This document shows, piece by piece, positions 1-8,790 of a DNA stretch of 64,000 nucleotides. The first letter of the stretch is position 1. Every line of letters begins with the position of its first letter. The DNA comes from Actinomadura sp. J1-007. GTDB taxonomy: Bacteria > Actinomycetota > Actinomycetes > Streptosporangiales > Streptosporangiaceae. The notes beneath the pieces were generated by a model. That model worked only from the letters and a program-made list of their open reading frames with translations. It ran no database searches and was not told the origin of the DNA. The stretch spans positions 1,922,001 to 1,986,000 of the forward strand of contig NZ_WING01000001.1 of the NCBI RefSeq assembly GCF_009793335.1, given 5' to 3'. The translations under genes and the position numbers were made by a program.

Positions 1-113
1 CGCTGCATCCCGGGCAGGGCCACGCCGATGATCGAGGTGTCCATGATCACCATGAACTGGGCGGCGGCGAGCGCGGCGAGCGCCCACCAGCGCCTGGGGT
101 CGGGGGAGGACAT
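1..113 (-). CDS. DHA2-type MFS drug transporter, N-terminal fragment (cut by window edge)
   Basis: Only the first 37 codons are inside the window. They start with MSSPDPRRWW and run into a first membrane segment with AAQFMVIMDTSIIGVALP. The MDxSIVxVALP signature in transmembrane helix 1 is characteristic of 14-TM EmrB/QacA-type proton-driven drug exporters. The start is the ATG whose complement lies at 111-113. The rest of the gene lies to the left. Substrate unknown. A copper-repressor-like palindrome lies about 140 bp upstream. Confidence 0.8.
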   Translation of the reverse strand, partial: MSSPDPRRWWALAALAAAQFMVIMDTSIIGVALPGMQ

Positions 114-255
114 GACGCGGTTCCTTTCGCATCCATGGCGACGCCGGCGGCGGGGACCGCCGGCACGGTCGATCGAGGTCAGGACGACGACCGCGAGGGG
201 ATCTCCGCGCTCACGGTCAGAACTCGCCACCACTCAGCCGCACATGTCCGTCTCC

Positions 256-273
256 TATACACCCCGGGGGTAT
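256..273. promoter_or_regulatory. CsoR/RicR-like copper operator palindrome
   Basis: The 18 bp read TATACACCCCGGGGGTAT, a near-perfect dyad of the form TAYACCCC/GGGGGTAT. CsoR-family copper repressors bind ATACCCC-GGGGTAT-type palindromes (family knowledge). A further half-site-like TATACCCCCC follows at about 285-294. No csoR gene or copper ATPase is visible in the window. The nearest gene in the right direction is the MFS transporter leaving the left edge, so the regulated gene is uncertain. The remainder of 114-726 shows no convincing gene. Confidence 0.45.
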
Positions 274-726
274 CGACGAGGAAATATACCCCCCTCCCGT
301 TTATCCCTGTCAAGCGAGCCCCCAGCCGCACTCGCGTCCCCACCACACCCCCGGGCCACCCCGCGACATCCACCGCCTGATCACCGAGGCCCGCCCCCGC
401 GCGACCACCCCCACTGCCCCCGCCGTCCTCGCCTCCTGCGGAGCGCCGGGCGCTAACCCGGCCGGGGAGTCCCGTGCTAGCAAAAATTGCATCAGTCACC
501 GGAACCAATCAAAGCCTGCCACTTCTCCCTTCACAGGCTCGACTGCCCGAATTATCGTGCGCGAGGAAACTCAAGAAAACGCATTGCAACAAATTTGAGG
601 CGATCCCTGGTTTTCTGCCCATCGGCGGGACACTTCAGGGCCAACGTCTAAGGTCGACTCAGAGCGCGTACCCTCTCTCACCCAAGGCCGGACGGAACGA
701 ACGTCATCGACAGGAGGTGCGGCGAG

Positions 727-1961
727 GTGGACGAGGCCGCGGGAGCCGCACCCGGCTACCGGCAACTTCTTGCGCCACCTGGCGTTCCACGGCTGTTCGC
801 TGGGGCGCTGATCGGCCGGATGTCCATAGGGACGATCCCCGTCGGAGTCGTGCTGTTCGTCAACGCATCGGCATCGTTGTCCACTGCGGGCCTGGCGATG
901 GCGGCGTACTCGATCGGCACCGTGGTCGCAGGCCCGGTCCGTTCCTGGGCGTCCGTCCGGCTGGGACACCGAACGGCGCTGCTGATCATGTCCGTGCTGA
1001 GCGGCACGGCGTTGCTGCTGATGCTGCCGGCCGGTGCTTGGACCAACCAGCCGTGGCCCTTCCTCATCCTGATGGGCGTGGCCGGGTGCGCTTCGCCGCC
1101 TTTCGGCGCGCTTATGAGAGTCGGGTGGTCGCGCAAACTGCCCGAGCAATGGCTGCCACGGGCCTTCGGCCTGGACTCGATCGTCGAGGAGACGACACTG
1201 GTCCTCGGGCCGTTGGTCGCAGCAGGAATGGTCGCCCTGAAGGGTGCCGGGCTGGCAGTGCTGGCCGGTGGAGCCATTTGCGTAACGGGCGGCCTTCTGA
1301 TGTCTTCCGCCGCGGACGCACGGCACGGGACGACCGCCGAACAAAAGGCGGTCGGGGGTCAGAGCATGGCAGCGGCCGTGACCCGAGTGAGGTGGATGCT
1401 CGTGGTCTTCATGGGCGTTGGCTACACGGTCGGCGCGATCGAAGTCATCGTCCCCGCCGTCGCAGAAAGAAGCGGCCACGCTTCGTTGTCGGGCGGTCTG
1501 CTCGCTGTTTTCGCCCTGGGCAGCGCCTTCGCAGCCTTCCTCTATGGTCGGCGCACCTGGCGGTCGGACGCCCGTGGCCGCTTCATGGTCCTGAGCCTTG
1601 CCATGGCGGTCGGCGCGATGGCGATGGCGGCCGCCGACGGCCTGCCCCTCGCCGGGGGCGCCTGCTGATGTTGGTCGGCGCCGCGATGGGCCCGGCGGTC
1701 CTTACCGCGTACCTGCTGGCCGACACGCTCGCATCCAGCGCCGCGGCCAAGACGCACACGGCCATTCTCACCGGAGTGGCGTGCAACGCCGGAGCCGGCA
1801 TCGGCGCCGCCCTCGCCGGCACGGCCGTGACCACCTTCGATACAGGCCGCGCCTTCGCCCTCACCGGCATCATCGCCGCGGCCCTCACCATTGTCGGATG
1901 CCTGGTGTTCATGCACGACAGGAAGCGAATCAACCCGCACGGCAACTCGGCAGACGACTGA
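727..1961 (+). pseudogene. MFS transporter interrupted by one frameshift
   Basis: GTG start at 727 with AGGAGG at 712-717. The first 313 codons read as a hydrophobic major facilitator with repeated helices and motifs such as GPVRSWASVRLGHR (loop 2-3 motif A-like) before a TGA at about 1666. The next frame then continues immediately with LLMLVGAAMGPAVLTAYLLA and two more helices to a stop at 1961, ending in a basic tail. Adding one G to the GGGGG run at about 1652 rejoins the frames, giving roughly 411 residues and 12 helices, normal for the family. This is either a recent pseudogene or a base-calling error. Substrate unknown. Confidence 0.75.
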
Positions 1962-2316
1962 GACCGATCCGGGCGGCACTGATGGCGTTGACGACGCCAG
2001 CCGAAGAGGGGCGCGGCGCGCCCGGACGGCAACGGCGCGACACGTAACAGCGTCCGACCGCAGGGCCGTCACCCACGGCGGCCTGCGCCCGCTTCGCACC
2101 GCGGAGCGGCCACGAACTGCGGTCCCGCTCGACGCCAATCGATCTGGCCGCCCAGCGGCAACGCGCCGCTCATCTCGCCCCGGACGAGGAACAGCCGCAA
2201 CGACCTGCGACCAGTTCACCGTCGCTGTTCACCCTGGCAGCCTCCGTGACCGCGGTAGATCCCTCTGACGAAGCCTGAACGGCCATCGCCGCGCCGCCAA
2301 CAGCGCACCAGGCGCG

Positions 2317-2478
2317 GGCGAGGAAGGTCATGATCATGTCGTCCAGCTCGTCGATGACCTCCGAGGCGCAGATGCCTCGGTCGCGGGCGGCCTCGGCGCC
2401 GGAGTGGTCGCGGGTGCGCTGCACCGGCTCCCCGTTCTCATCATGGTCGGTGTGCCAGGTGTAGACGCGGCAGTCCCC
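2317..2478 (-). pseudogene. possible PP2C-type phosphatase scrap
   Basis: On the minus strand a short stretch reads GDCRVYTW, then GEPVQRTRDHS and an acidic helical part. This resembles the GDSR(x)Y...LTxDHS strand-turn region of PP2C (PPM) Ser/Thr phosphatases. No start, no metal-binding DGxxGH motif and no downstream domain are present, so at most it is a remnant. I see nothing else in the 1962-2816 gap. Confidence 0.25.
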
Positions 2479-2816
2479 GGCGTGCGCGGCCCCCCTCCCT
2501 TCCCGGGGGCGGCGATGGCATGACCTCGTCGGGTTTCTCTGGAGAGGGCCCATCCCCGAGGGCGCAGGGGGCAGGGGGCAGGGCACACCAGACCTAGGAG
2601 CTGGCCGGCATCGCGAGTCACGGACTGTCCCCTAGTGCACTGAGTGCACAGCGGACCTGGTGATTCGGCTGCCGTCGGGACCCCTCCCGCGATTTCTCCC
2701 TAAGGTCATCGCACGAGGGAGTTCGCCGACATCGCGGTGGTGGCCTGAGACCCGATACCCGGTTCGGGAGCGGAACCGCGACCGGCGGCCTGCCGCGCAA
2801 GTGAGGACGGTGGGGC

Positions 2817-4025
2817 ATGCAGGTGACATGGTCGTGGCCGGTTTTCCTCGACGCCCTGCTGATCCTGGCCATGCTGGTGATTCCCATGGGCGCGAAAGAC
2901 TGGCAGGACGCGCTGAAAGCAAGTGTCGGGCTCGCTTTCGCCGCGGGCGGCGCGGGGATCCTTTTCAGCGGCGCGGACGGCGAGATCCTTGTCACCGCCC
3001 TGTTCCTTCTGTCGGCGGCAGTGCTGTTGGAAGTCCAGGACACCGTGAACCCTCAGTACAGGTCGCGGCCCTACCTGGTATGGGCGTCCGCCGCGGTAGT
3101 CGTCGCCGCGTCGCCGTGGGACGGACTGATCGGATGGGTGAATGACACGCGGCGGTGGCTGGCCATCATCGTCCTGCTCGTTGTGGGTCACCTGGCCGTA
3201 GTGGCCTCACGCAAACGCCTGAAAGGCACCACGACCCGATCTGGTCCGCCGGACGAACAGCGGGAACCAGAGCACTCTCTCCAGGTGGCCCTCTCCGCCG
3301 CCGTGGAAGCGCGCGGCTTCCTGGCGCGCGGCCGTGTCCACCGCGCCGCCTCCGAATACCATCGCAGCCTCGCATTCCACATAGTCCATGCCTCCCTGCT
3401 GCGCCACGGCGCTGCGAACTCCCGGGCCTCCGATAGCACCGCGGCCTGTTTCGCCTTGGGCGCGCTGGGCGAAGAGGGCATTTCCACGATCAGCCGCTCG
3501 CTCAGCCCGCGTTTCGCCGTGAGATATGCCCGCAAGGCATTGACCGGAGCCCACCTCGCCGATCCCACAGAGGGCGATGCCGCGCGGGTGGCCCAGGTGA
3601 AAGAGTTGCCGCCGGTGGACCGGCTCGACCCCCACTGTGAGAGCCCCCTCGCATCCTTCGAGCGGTCCGGCGACGATGCGCTCGATGCTGCGCACGCCGG
3701 TCCCGTCACGGCCCTGGAACGCGTCGCCCTGGCCGGCGTCCTCCGCATGCGCCTCGCCGAGATGATTGCCGAGCACCCCCGTGCCGCTCGCAACAGATTG
3801 CCCTGGAGGGAGACACCTGAGCACGAGTTCTTCTGCTCTTTCGTCATCCCCGGCTGCGAGGGGCTCCCGCCCGCCGCCGAGGCCGCGGAACTGGCCCGTC
3901 AGGCAGTCCGCATCTGGACTGAATTGGCCGTACTCGAGCCCTCGTTGACGAAGAGGCGCGATCGTGCCCAGGAGCAGGCAGCGCAGATAGCACGTGCTAC
4001 CGCGCCCCGTTCGGCGCGGGATTGA
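2817..4025 (+). CDS. conserved-looking membrane protein of unknown function
   Basis: 402 residues, ATG start. About residues 5-130 hold four to five hydrophobic segments (for example ALLILAMLVIPMG and WLAIIVLLVVGHLAVVA). The remaining ~270 residues are soluble, helix-rich and polar, and likely cytoplasmic. Residues ~160-200 (AAVEARGFLARGRVHRAASEY) look like a TPR-type helical hairpin, which is only an impression. I recognise no catalytic motif. The gene stands alone between degraded DNA on both sides. Codon usage is ordinary for a high-GC actinomycete, so I consider it a real gene. Confidence 0.6.
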   Translation: MQVTWSWPVFLDALLILAMLVIPMGAKDWQDALKASVGLAFAAGGAGILFSGADGEILVTALFLLSAAVLLEVQDTVNPQYRSRPYLVWASAAVVVAASPWDGLIGWVNDTRRWLAIIVLLVVGHLAVVASRKRLKGTTTRSGPPDEQREPEHSLQVALSAAVEARGFLARGRVHRAASEYHRSLAFHIVHASLLRHGAANSRASDSTAACFALGALGEEGISTISRSLSPRFAVRYARKALTGAHLADPTEGDAARVAQVKELPPVDRLDPHCESPLASFERSGDDALDAAHAGPVTALERVALAGVLRMRLAEMIAEHPRAARNRLPWRETPEHEFFCSFVIPGCEGLPPAAEAAELARQAVRIWTELAVLEPSLTKRRDRAQEQAAQIARATAPRSARD

Positions 4026-4050
4026 ACCGTCGTCGTACTGTTTTCGCAAC

Positions 4051-4143
4051 GACCTCGATCGTGTCGAGCTGCGCGATCTAGCCGCCCAGTTCGCCCTTTA
4101 CGCCGAAACACAGGACCGCGAGGCGTTCGGCGAGCTGACGGCC
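4051..4143 (+). pseudogene. possible SnoaL/NTF2-like N-terminal scrap
   Basis: About 30 codons read VELRDLAAQFALYAETQDREAFGELTA. This resembles the first helix pair of SnoaL-like proteins (I-x-D-L-x-x-x-YA-x-x-x-D-x-x-D). It is not followed by the expected beta sheet and has no start of its own, overlapping nothing conserved. Between here and 4601 I see no other gene. Low confidence. Confidence 0.2.
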
Positions 4144-4601
4144 TCGGTTGCCGCAAACGTCTGGTTGCCTCGGAGGTTGGCCGTTATTGAGCGCGATTCA
4201 GCGCGTGGCGCGTAGACCATGACGGCGTCGCTGTACCGCCCTTGACGATGCAGACAACGATCCCTGAAGCAGAATCAGCGGCTTTATCGACTATCTACGC
4301 GATGAGAAGAGTCGGCATCAGGCGAAAGCGATTCTGCCGGCCGGTGAACGCGGTACGGGCCGGAACCTCGACGACTTCCGCGTCATAGACCAACGTAAAG
4401 GGCGCAGGGTGCGCACGCCCTTGAACCTGGCAGCCTCTCATGCAGTCCGGCAACTTCAGCCAATGCTCGGAACCCGTTGCTGCCGAGCAGTTGTGTGTGG
4501 CGGCGTACGCGGGCATGGGAAGACCGGCTGCGGCGTTCTCGCGCGCTACCTTCCGGAGGCGCTGGCGTGCTCACTCGTCTGTGGGGCCGTCGGGCAGCGA
4601 C

Positions 4602-5119
4602 TCAGCCCGCTCCCTGCACGAGGAGGATCGTCGATCTCGCATATGCCTTCGCGAGGACGCACGCATCGGAAGTGTCCGCCTCGATGACGTTCACGATGAA
4701 GCCGTGGTCGTCATCGAAGTTCACGATGCTGGCGCACGAGGTCGTGTTCGCGATCAGGGTCGTTACCTGCGTGACGGCGTAATTCTCCACCGTGATCTTC
4801 GTCAGCTTGTGGTTGCGGGTGTATTCCTGTTGCCGTTCCTTTGACGGATTGGCCTCGAAGGCGAGCAGATAGGGCCTTGGCTCCGAGTCGCTGTACCACC
4901 CGCAGCTGTGCGGATGCGCGGTGTGAGCGGACAGCTGTTCCAGTTGGAGGGACTGCCGTCGTTGCTTCGAGATCATCGTGCAGGGGGCCTTGGCGAGCTC
5001 GTCCAGCTTGTCGTCCGCTCGCTGTTGCGGGGTCGACGGCCCACAGCCCGTTAGGACGAGGCCCCCGCAGCGCCCGCCAGCGGGACGGCCAGCCACCGAA
5101 GCCTCCAGCCGACACTCAC
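4602..5119 (-). pseudogene. DUF3558-like lipoprotein, frameshifted inside its signal peptide
   Basis: A GTG at 5117-5119 opens MSVGWRLRWLAVPLAGAAG, a typical n- and h-region. The next frame supplies LVLTGCGPSTP, a lipobox with Cys, followed by about 145 residues with the DUF3558 layout: PCTMISKQRRQSL, a CGW turn, and a late TSCASIVNF segment before a C-terminal helix with DACVLAKAYA. One extra G in the GGGGG run at about 5062 would join both halves to a 172-residue lipoprotein. The family is secreted and membrane-anchored; its function is poorly known. It is either a recent lesion or a homopolymer undercall. Confidence 0.65.
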
Positions 5120-5273
5120 GCGGTGATTGTGGCAGCGCCGCTCGGGACCCCTCCCGGCGGAACGCGTTGCCAGGGCGACGGCACCGCTGCGGGCGCTGGT
5201 CACCGCCTAGCGACACCCAACCGTCATCACGTTAGCCGACCGAGGCCGTGTCAATCGGGCGGTTGTGGGTGGC

Positions 5274-6018
5274 TCAGCTACCTGGGCGCCACGGGATCGC
5301 CCCGCACGCGTGCACGCCGACGGCGTCGGCGGCCTGCCGCCGGACCCTGGCCCGCTCAGTGACGTGCTGCATGCTGTCAGCGACGCCTAGCGCCGCGATG
5401 GTGCGGCCCGCCGACCCGTCGGGGTCGGTCACGCCGCGATTGGGACGGGCGAAGACGTCCCGAAGATCGCGCACCGCCGCGACGAGATCACCGAAGGCGG
5501 CAAGCAGCCGATCGTGCACATCACGATCCTTCGCACCGATCTCCCTCAGCGCCGACTGAGCTCGTGTGACAGCCGTGACCTGCACTGACACCGTCGACAT
5601 GGCCTCCTCCTCGGTCTGCCCGACGCGCAACTCCGCCAGCCGACCGATCGTTCTCGGGCCTCGTCGTCCGTGAGGGTCGCCGGCCAGGTCGGGCAAGGCC
5701 AGACAATCCAGCAATGGACGCACCCCGCCCCGTACCGCTCGGTGCGCGGGCGGCCGCGCACCTCTCGGATCCCGGCGAGCGCGTCCAGCTCGTGGCGGAC
5801 GGCGGCGTAAACCGCGCCGACGACCGGGCGGGCACTGTCGACCATCCGCGTCGGGGTGGTCTCGGTGCCGTCGGGCCGGCCTGGAGGAGGCCGGCGGTGC
5901 GCGGCTCGTAGGTGAACAGCTCCTCAGCGCCGTGGACCTCCCGCTGGCTCGGCCGTCCGGCGATCGGACCTTCCGGGTTGGAGCGGCGGCAGATCCGGCC
6001 GACACAGCGGGCGATCAT
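5274..6018 (-). pseudogene. unknown gene broken by two single-base frameshifts
   Basis: Three consecutive minus-strand frames each carry gene-like sequence that joins end to end: MIARCVGRICRR...TAGLLQAG, then DGTETTPTRMVDSARP...TLTDDEA, then RTIGRLAELRVGQTEEEA and about 108 more residues ending IPWRPGS. Both switches (about 5868 and 5655) have the phase of one missing base next to C/G runs. Restored, the product is about 249 residues, with Cys near the N-terminus and a helical C-terminal half. A GGAGGAGG lies just before an internal ATG at 5598-5600, so the last 108 residues could also be translated alone. I recognise no family. Confidence 0.45.
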
Positions 6019-6114
6019 CCACGGCGGCGGCGCGATGCCCAGGCCCAGGTCGGTGCGCGTGTCGAGTTCGCCGCTGCCGCGCGGGCACGCAGCCTGCCTG
6101 CCGCAGACCGCGTA

Positions 6115-6252
6115 CGGCACATGCGGGACTCGCTCAAGGCCGCGCTCCAGGCGCGCTGGGAAACCGCTTTGGCGACGCGGGCGGCAATGTGTCCTCGGTC
6201 ACCCGTACCGTTGCTGGATGCGCTACGGGCCCCTTCGGGAGCGGGAAACTAA
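6115..6252 (+). pseudogene. C-terminal stub of a tyrosine integrase
   Basis: The in-frame tail MRDSLKAALQARWETALA followed by SPVPLLDAL and a stop matches the C-terminal helix after the catalytic tyrosine in many actinobacterial phage/ICE integrases (form MR..L...L...WE.AL..R....P.SPV..LD.LL). The upstream catalytic core with R-HxxR-Y is missing. The stub ends 76 bp from the 3' end of tRNA-Ala, exactly where an integrase lies in a tRNA-integrated element. I infer a decayed integration site; the identification rests on about 40 residues. Confidence 0.5.
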
Positions 6253-6284
6253 GATCGTCTCCCAATCGTCTCCCGAACGCGGAG

Positions 6285-6318
6285 AAGGCCCCATCCCCTT
6301 GGCGGAGAATAGGGCCTT
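6285..6318 (-). terminator. hairpin behind tRNA-Ala
   Basis: AAGGCCC at 6285-6291 pairs with GGGCCTT at 6312-6318 around a 20-nt loop. It lies just past the 3' end of the tRNA on the minus strand. A weak but correctly placed terminator candidate. Confidence 0.4.
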
Positions 6319-6327
6319 TGACCTGGG

Positions 6328-6401
6328 TGGAGCTGAGGGGATTTGAACCCCTGACCCCCTCGATGCGAACGAGGTGCGCTACCGGACTGCGCTACAGCCC
6401 C
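6328..6401 (-). tRNA. tRNA-Ala (anticodon CGC)
   Basis: The minus strand folds into a full cloverleaf: acceptor GGGGCTG/CAGCTCC, anticodon stem CCTCG/CGAGG with loop TTCGCAT, and a T-loop with GGTTCAAATCC. The anticodon CGC reads GCG (Ala) codons. CCA does not look encoded. The integrase stub lies just beyond its 3' end, making this a likely attB for a lost element. Confidence 0.93.
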
Positions 6402-6451
6402 AAGGACTCCGTAAGGTTAGCAAACTTCGGGGGTGCTTCGCGCATCGGGTT

Positions 6452-7003
6452 TCACTCGCCGACGGCGCGGCGGTCGTCGGCGTACTGGTCGAAGACCTCG
6501 TCGGGGGACGGGACGAGTTCGATGATCTCGGCGTTGGCGGCCTCCTCGCGGCGGGCCTCTTCGGCGCGGGCTTCGGCGGCGGCGCGGGCAGCCGCGGCGG
6601 CCGCGGCGGCGGCTTCGCGTTGGCGGGCGGCGTCCATGCCGACGGCGACGCGGAGGAGGGAGAGGTGGCCGCCCAGCAGGAGGGCCGGGGGCAGGGTGAT
6701 CCACCAGGGGGCGAGGCCGGCGGCGACGATGACGGCGGTGGTGAGCAGCAGGAGGGTGAGGCCGGACGTGCGGCGGCGGCGCCGGGCGATGACGGCGGCG
6801 CGGCCCGGACGGGGGCGGGGGCGGGGCTGCTCGGCCGGGGGTTCGGCGGGCTCCTCCTCGGAGGCGGCGGGCTCCTCCTCGGCGGGGCGCTTGTGGAGGA
6901 GGCGGTGGATCCCGGTGGCCTCGCCGTCGCGGCGCAGCCACATGGGGACGAGGACGATCGCCCAGACGGCGACGATGGCGAGGTAAAGGACGGCGCTGCT
7001 CAT
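6452..7003 (-). CDS. sepX: divisome membrane protein SepX/GlpR
   Basis: 183 residues. The N-terminus MSSAVLYLAIVAVWAIVLVP is one membrane helix ending in PMWLRR, the hallmark of the SepX/GlpR family. An acidic/proline linker follows, then a second hydrophobic region at ~85-118 (LTLLLLTTAVIVAAG, LPPALLLGGHL) and a long Ala/Arg/Glu coiled-coil-like tail. In Streptomyces SepX is a divisome-associated membrane protein needed for septum formation and sporulation (established). The position between tRNA-Ala and a RimJ-like acetyltransferase is the usual actinobacterial order. Confidence 0.8.
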   Translation of the reverse strand: MSSAVLYLAIVAVWAIVLVPMWLRRDGEATGIHRLLHKRPAEEEPAASEEEPAEPPAEQPRPRPRPGRAAVIARRRRRTSGLTLLLLTTAVIVAAGLAPWWITLPPALLLGGHLSLLRVAVGMDAARQREAAAAAAAAARAAAEARAEEARREEAANAEIIELVPSPDEVFDQYADDRRAVGE

Positions 7004-7232
7004 GGGCTCACCGCCGAGTGTCCCAGGGCACGGCGAATTGGCGGACCGACTTTCGGCGCGCGCACGTGCAATGGGAGCAGGGTCACGCCCCGCACGGTAC
7101 GAGCCGCTGTCAGCGGTTGACGAGCATAAGGGGCGGTGTGTCGCGAGATCGATCCCGCCGTTACTCTCTGTTTGCCGAGTCTTCTCGATCGCAGGATTCT
7201 TACGCGGTGGAAAGTCAGGGCGGTCCCAAGTG

Positions 7233-7871
7233 TCAGGGGGACGAGGACGAACGGGGAAATGCCTGGTTACGGGCGGCGAGCCAGCGGGCGCGCAGGCCGC
7301 CGGGAACGTCCTCGACGGTGAGGGCGTAGCAGATGTGATCGCGCCAGGCGCCGTCGATGTGGAGGTGCCGCCGGCGAATTCCCTCTTCGCGGAATCCGAG
7401 CTTTTCGACGACGCGGCGGCTCGCGGCGTTCTCTGGCCGAATATTGGCCTCGACGCGGTGCAGGCCGACGGTGAAGAAACAGTGGTCGACGGCCAGGGCG
7501 ACGGCGGTGGGGGTCACGCCGCGGCCCGCCACCTGCCGGTCGACCCAGTAGCCGATCTGGGCGGAGCGGGCCGAGCCCCAGACGATCGCGCCGATGGTGA
7601 GCTGGCCCGCGAACCGTTCGTCGTAGGTCACCACCCACGGCAGCGCGAGGCCCTGGCGGGCCTCGCGCCGCATGGTGTGGACCATGCTGACGTAGGGGCC
7701 GAGCCCGCTGCGGAACAGGGGCGTCTCGGGGTTGGTGGGCTCCCAGGGGCGCAGCCATTCGGCGTTGCGGACGCGCAGCTCGCGCCAGGTGGCGGCGTCC
7801 CTGTGCTTGAGGGGGCGCAGCCCGACCGGCCCCTCGGAGAGGGAGACCGGCCAACCCCGCAATCGTTCCAC
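7233..7871 (-). CDS. GNAT-family N-acetyltransferase, RimJ-like
   Basis: 212 residues, GTG start. It shows the RimJ/RimL arrangement: GLRPLKHRDAATWRELR at the N-terminus, IGYWVDRQVAGRG (acetyl-CoA loop Q/R-x-x-G-x-G/A) at about 125-137, and HRVEANIRPENAASRRVVEKLGF near the C-terminus. It would transfer acetyl from acetyl-CoA to a protein N-terminus, in RimJ of ribosomal protein S5; the true target here is unknown. It sits between sepX and, in most relatives, the molybdopterin genes; here about 6.4 kb of catabolic genes intervene. Confidence 0.85.
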   Translation of the reverse strand: MERLRGWPVSLSEGPVGLRPLKHRDAATWRELRVRNAEWLRPWEPTNPETPLFRSGLGPYVSMVHTMRREARQGLALPWVVTYDERFAGQLTIGAIVWGSARSAQIGYWVDRQVAGRGVTPTAVALAVDHCFFTVGLHRVEANIRPENAASRRVVEKLGFREEGIRRRHLHIDGAWRDHICYALTVEDVPGGLRARWLAARNQAFPRSSSSP

Positions 7872-7953
7872 GGCTCCATGATTCCCTGGTCCGGCGCCCG
7901 GACGCCATCAATTGTCACTGACATTTTCACGTCCGGATGCAGGTCCGTGGGCC

Positions 7954-8790
7954 TCAGCGGGGGTTCAGGACTCCGATGAGGCGGGCCACCTCGCCGGCCA
8001 CGGCGGAACGGGCCGGGCCGAGGTACTTGCGGGTGTCCACGAGGTCGGGCGCCTCGGCGAGGACGCGGCGGACCTCCGCGGTGAAGACCTTGTTGAGCTG
8101 GGTCGCGATGTTGATCTTGGTCATGCCGCGCTCGACGGCGGCGGCGAGGGTCGCGTCCGGGACGCCCGAGGATCCGTGCAGGACGAGCGGCACCGGGACG
8201 GCGGCGCGCAGTTCGGCGATGAGGTCCAGGTCGAGGGCGGCGTCGCGGGTGAGCATGGCGTGCGAGCTGCCGACGGCGACGGCGAGGGCGTCCACGCCGG
8301 TGGCGGCCACGTAGGCGGCGGCCTCGTCCGGCTTGGTGCGGGCGCCGGGGGCGTGCACGCCGTCCTTGCCGCCGACCTCGCCCAGCTCCGCCTCGACCCA
8401 GACGCCGCGCTCGTGGCACCAGGCGGCCATCTCGGCGGTGGCGGAGACGTTGCCGCCGTACGGGAGGGTGGACGCGTCGAACATCACCGAGCCGCAGCCG
8501 AGCCCGACCGCCTCGCGGACGAGGTCGGGGGACGTGGCGTGGTCGAGGTGGACGGCCACGGGGACGGACGCGCCGGACGCGGCGGCGACGGACGCGGCGA
8601 TGATCGGCGCGGCGGTGCCGTGGTACTTGACGCAGTTCTCGCTGATCTGGAGGACGACGGGGGCGTTCGCCTGTTCGGCGCCGGCGACGATCGCGGAGGC
8701 GTGTTCGAGCTGGATCACGTTGAACGCGCCGACGCCGTGCCGGGACGCGGCGGCGGGGGTGACGATCTCGCCCGTTCCTACGAGGGGCAT
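7954..8790 (-). CDS. class II ketose-bisphosphate aldolase (tagatose-1,6-bisphosphate type)
   Basis: 278 residues, ATG start behind GGAG. Zn-dependent class II aldolase motifs are in order: AVHLDHATSP (~80-90), VEAELGEVGG (~132-141), VGSSHA (~174) and VLHGSSGVPD (~203-212). The enzyme cleaves a ketose-1,6-bisphosphate to DHAP and glyceraldehyde-3-phosphate. It is the last gene of an operon and overlaps the kinase gene by 13 nt. With SIS-isomerase, NagA and PfkB upstream, a KbaY/GatY-type tagatose-bisphosphate role is more likely than glycolytic Fba. Sequence alone does not separate tagatose from fructose specificity. Confidence 0.85.
   Translation of the reverse strand: MPLVGTGEIVTPAAASRHGVGAFNVIQLEHASAIVAGAEQANAPVVLQISENCVKYHGTAAPIIAASVAAASGASVPVAVHLDHATSPDLVREAVGLGCGSVMFDASTLPYGGNVSATAEMAAWCHERGVWVEAELGEVGGKDGVHAPGARTKPDEAAAYVAATGVDALAVAVGSSHAMLTRDAALDLDLIAELRAAVPVPLVLHGSSGVPDATLAAAVERGMTKINIATQLNKVFTAEVRRVLAEAPDLVDTRKYLGPARSAVAGEVARLIGVLNPR

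Noticed and set aside
6189..6430. Plus-strand frame containing VELRGFEPLTPSMRTRCATGL
   Set aside because: This is the antisense translation of tRNA-Ala, another classic false gene.
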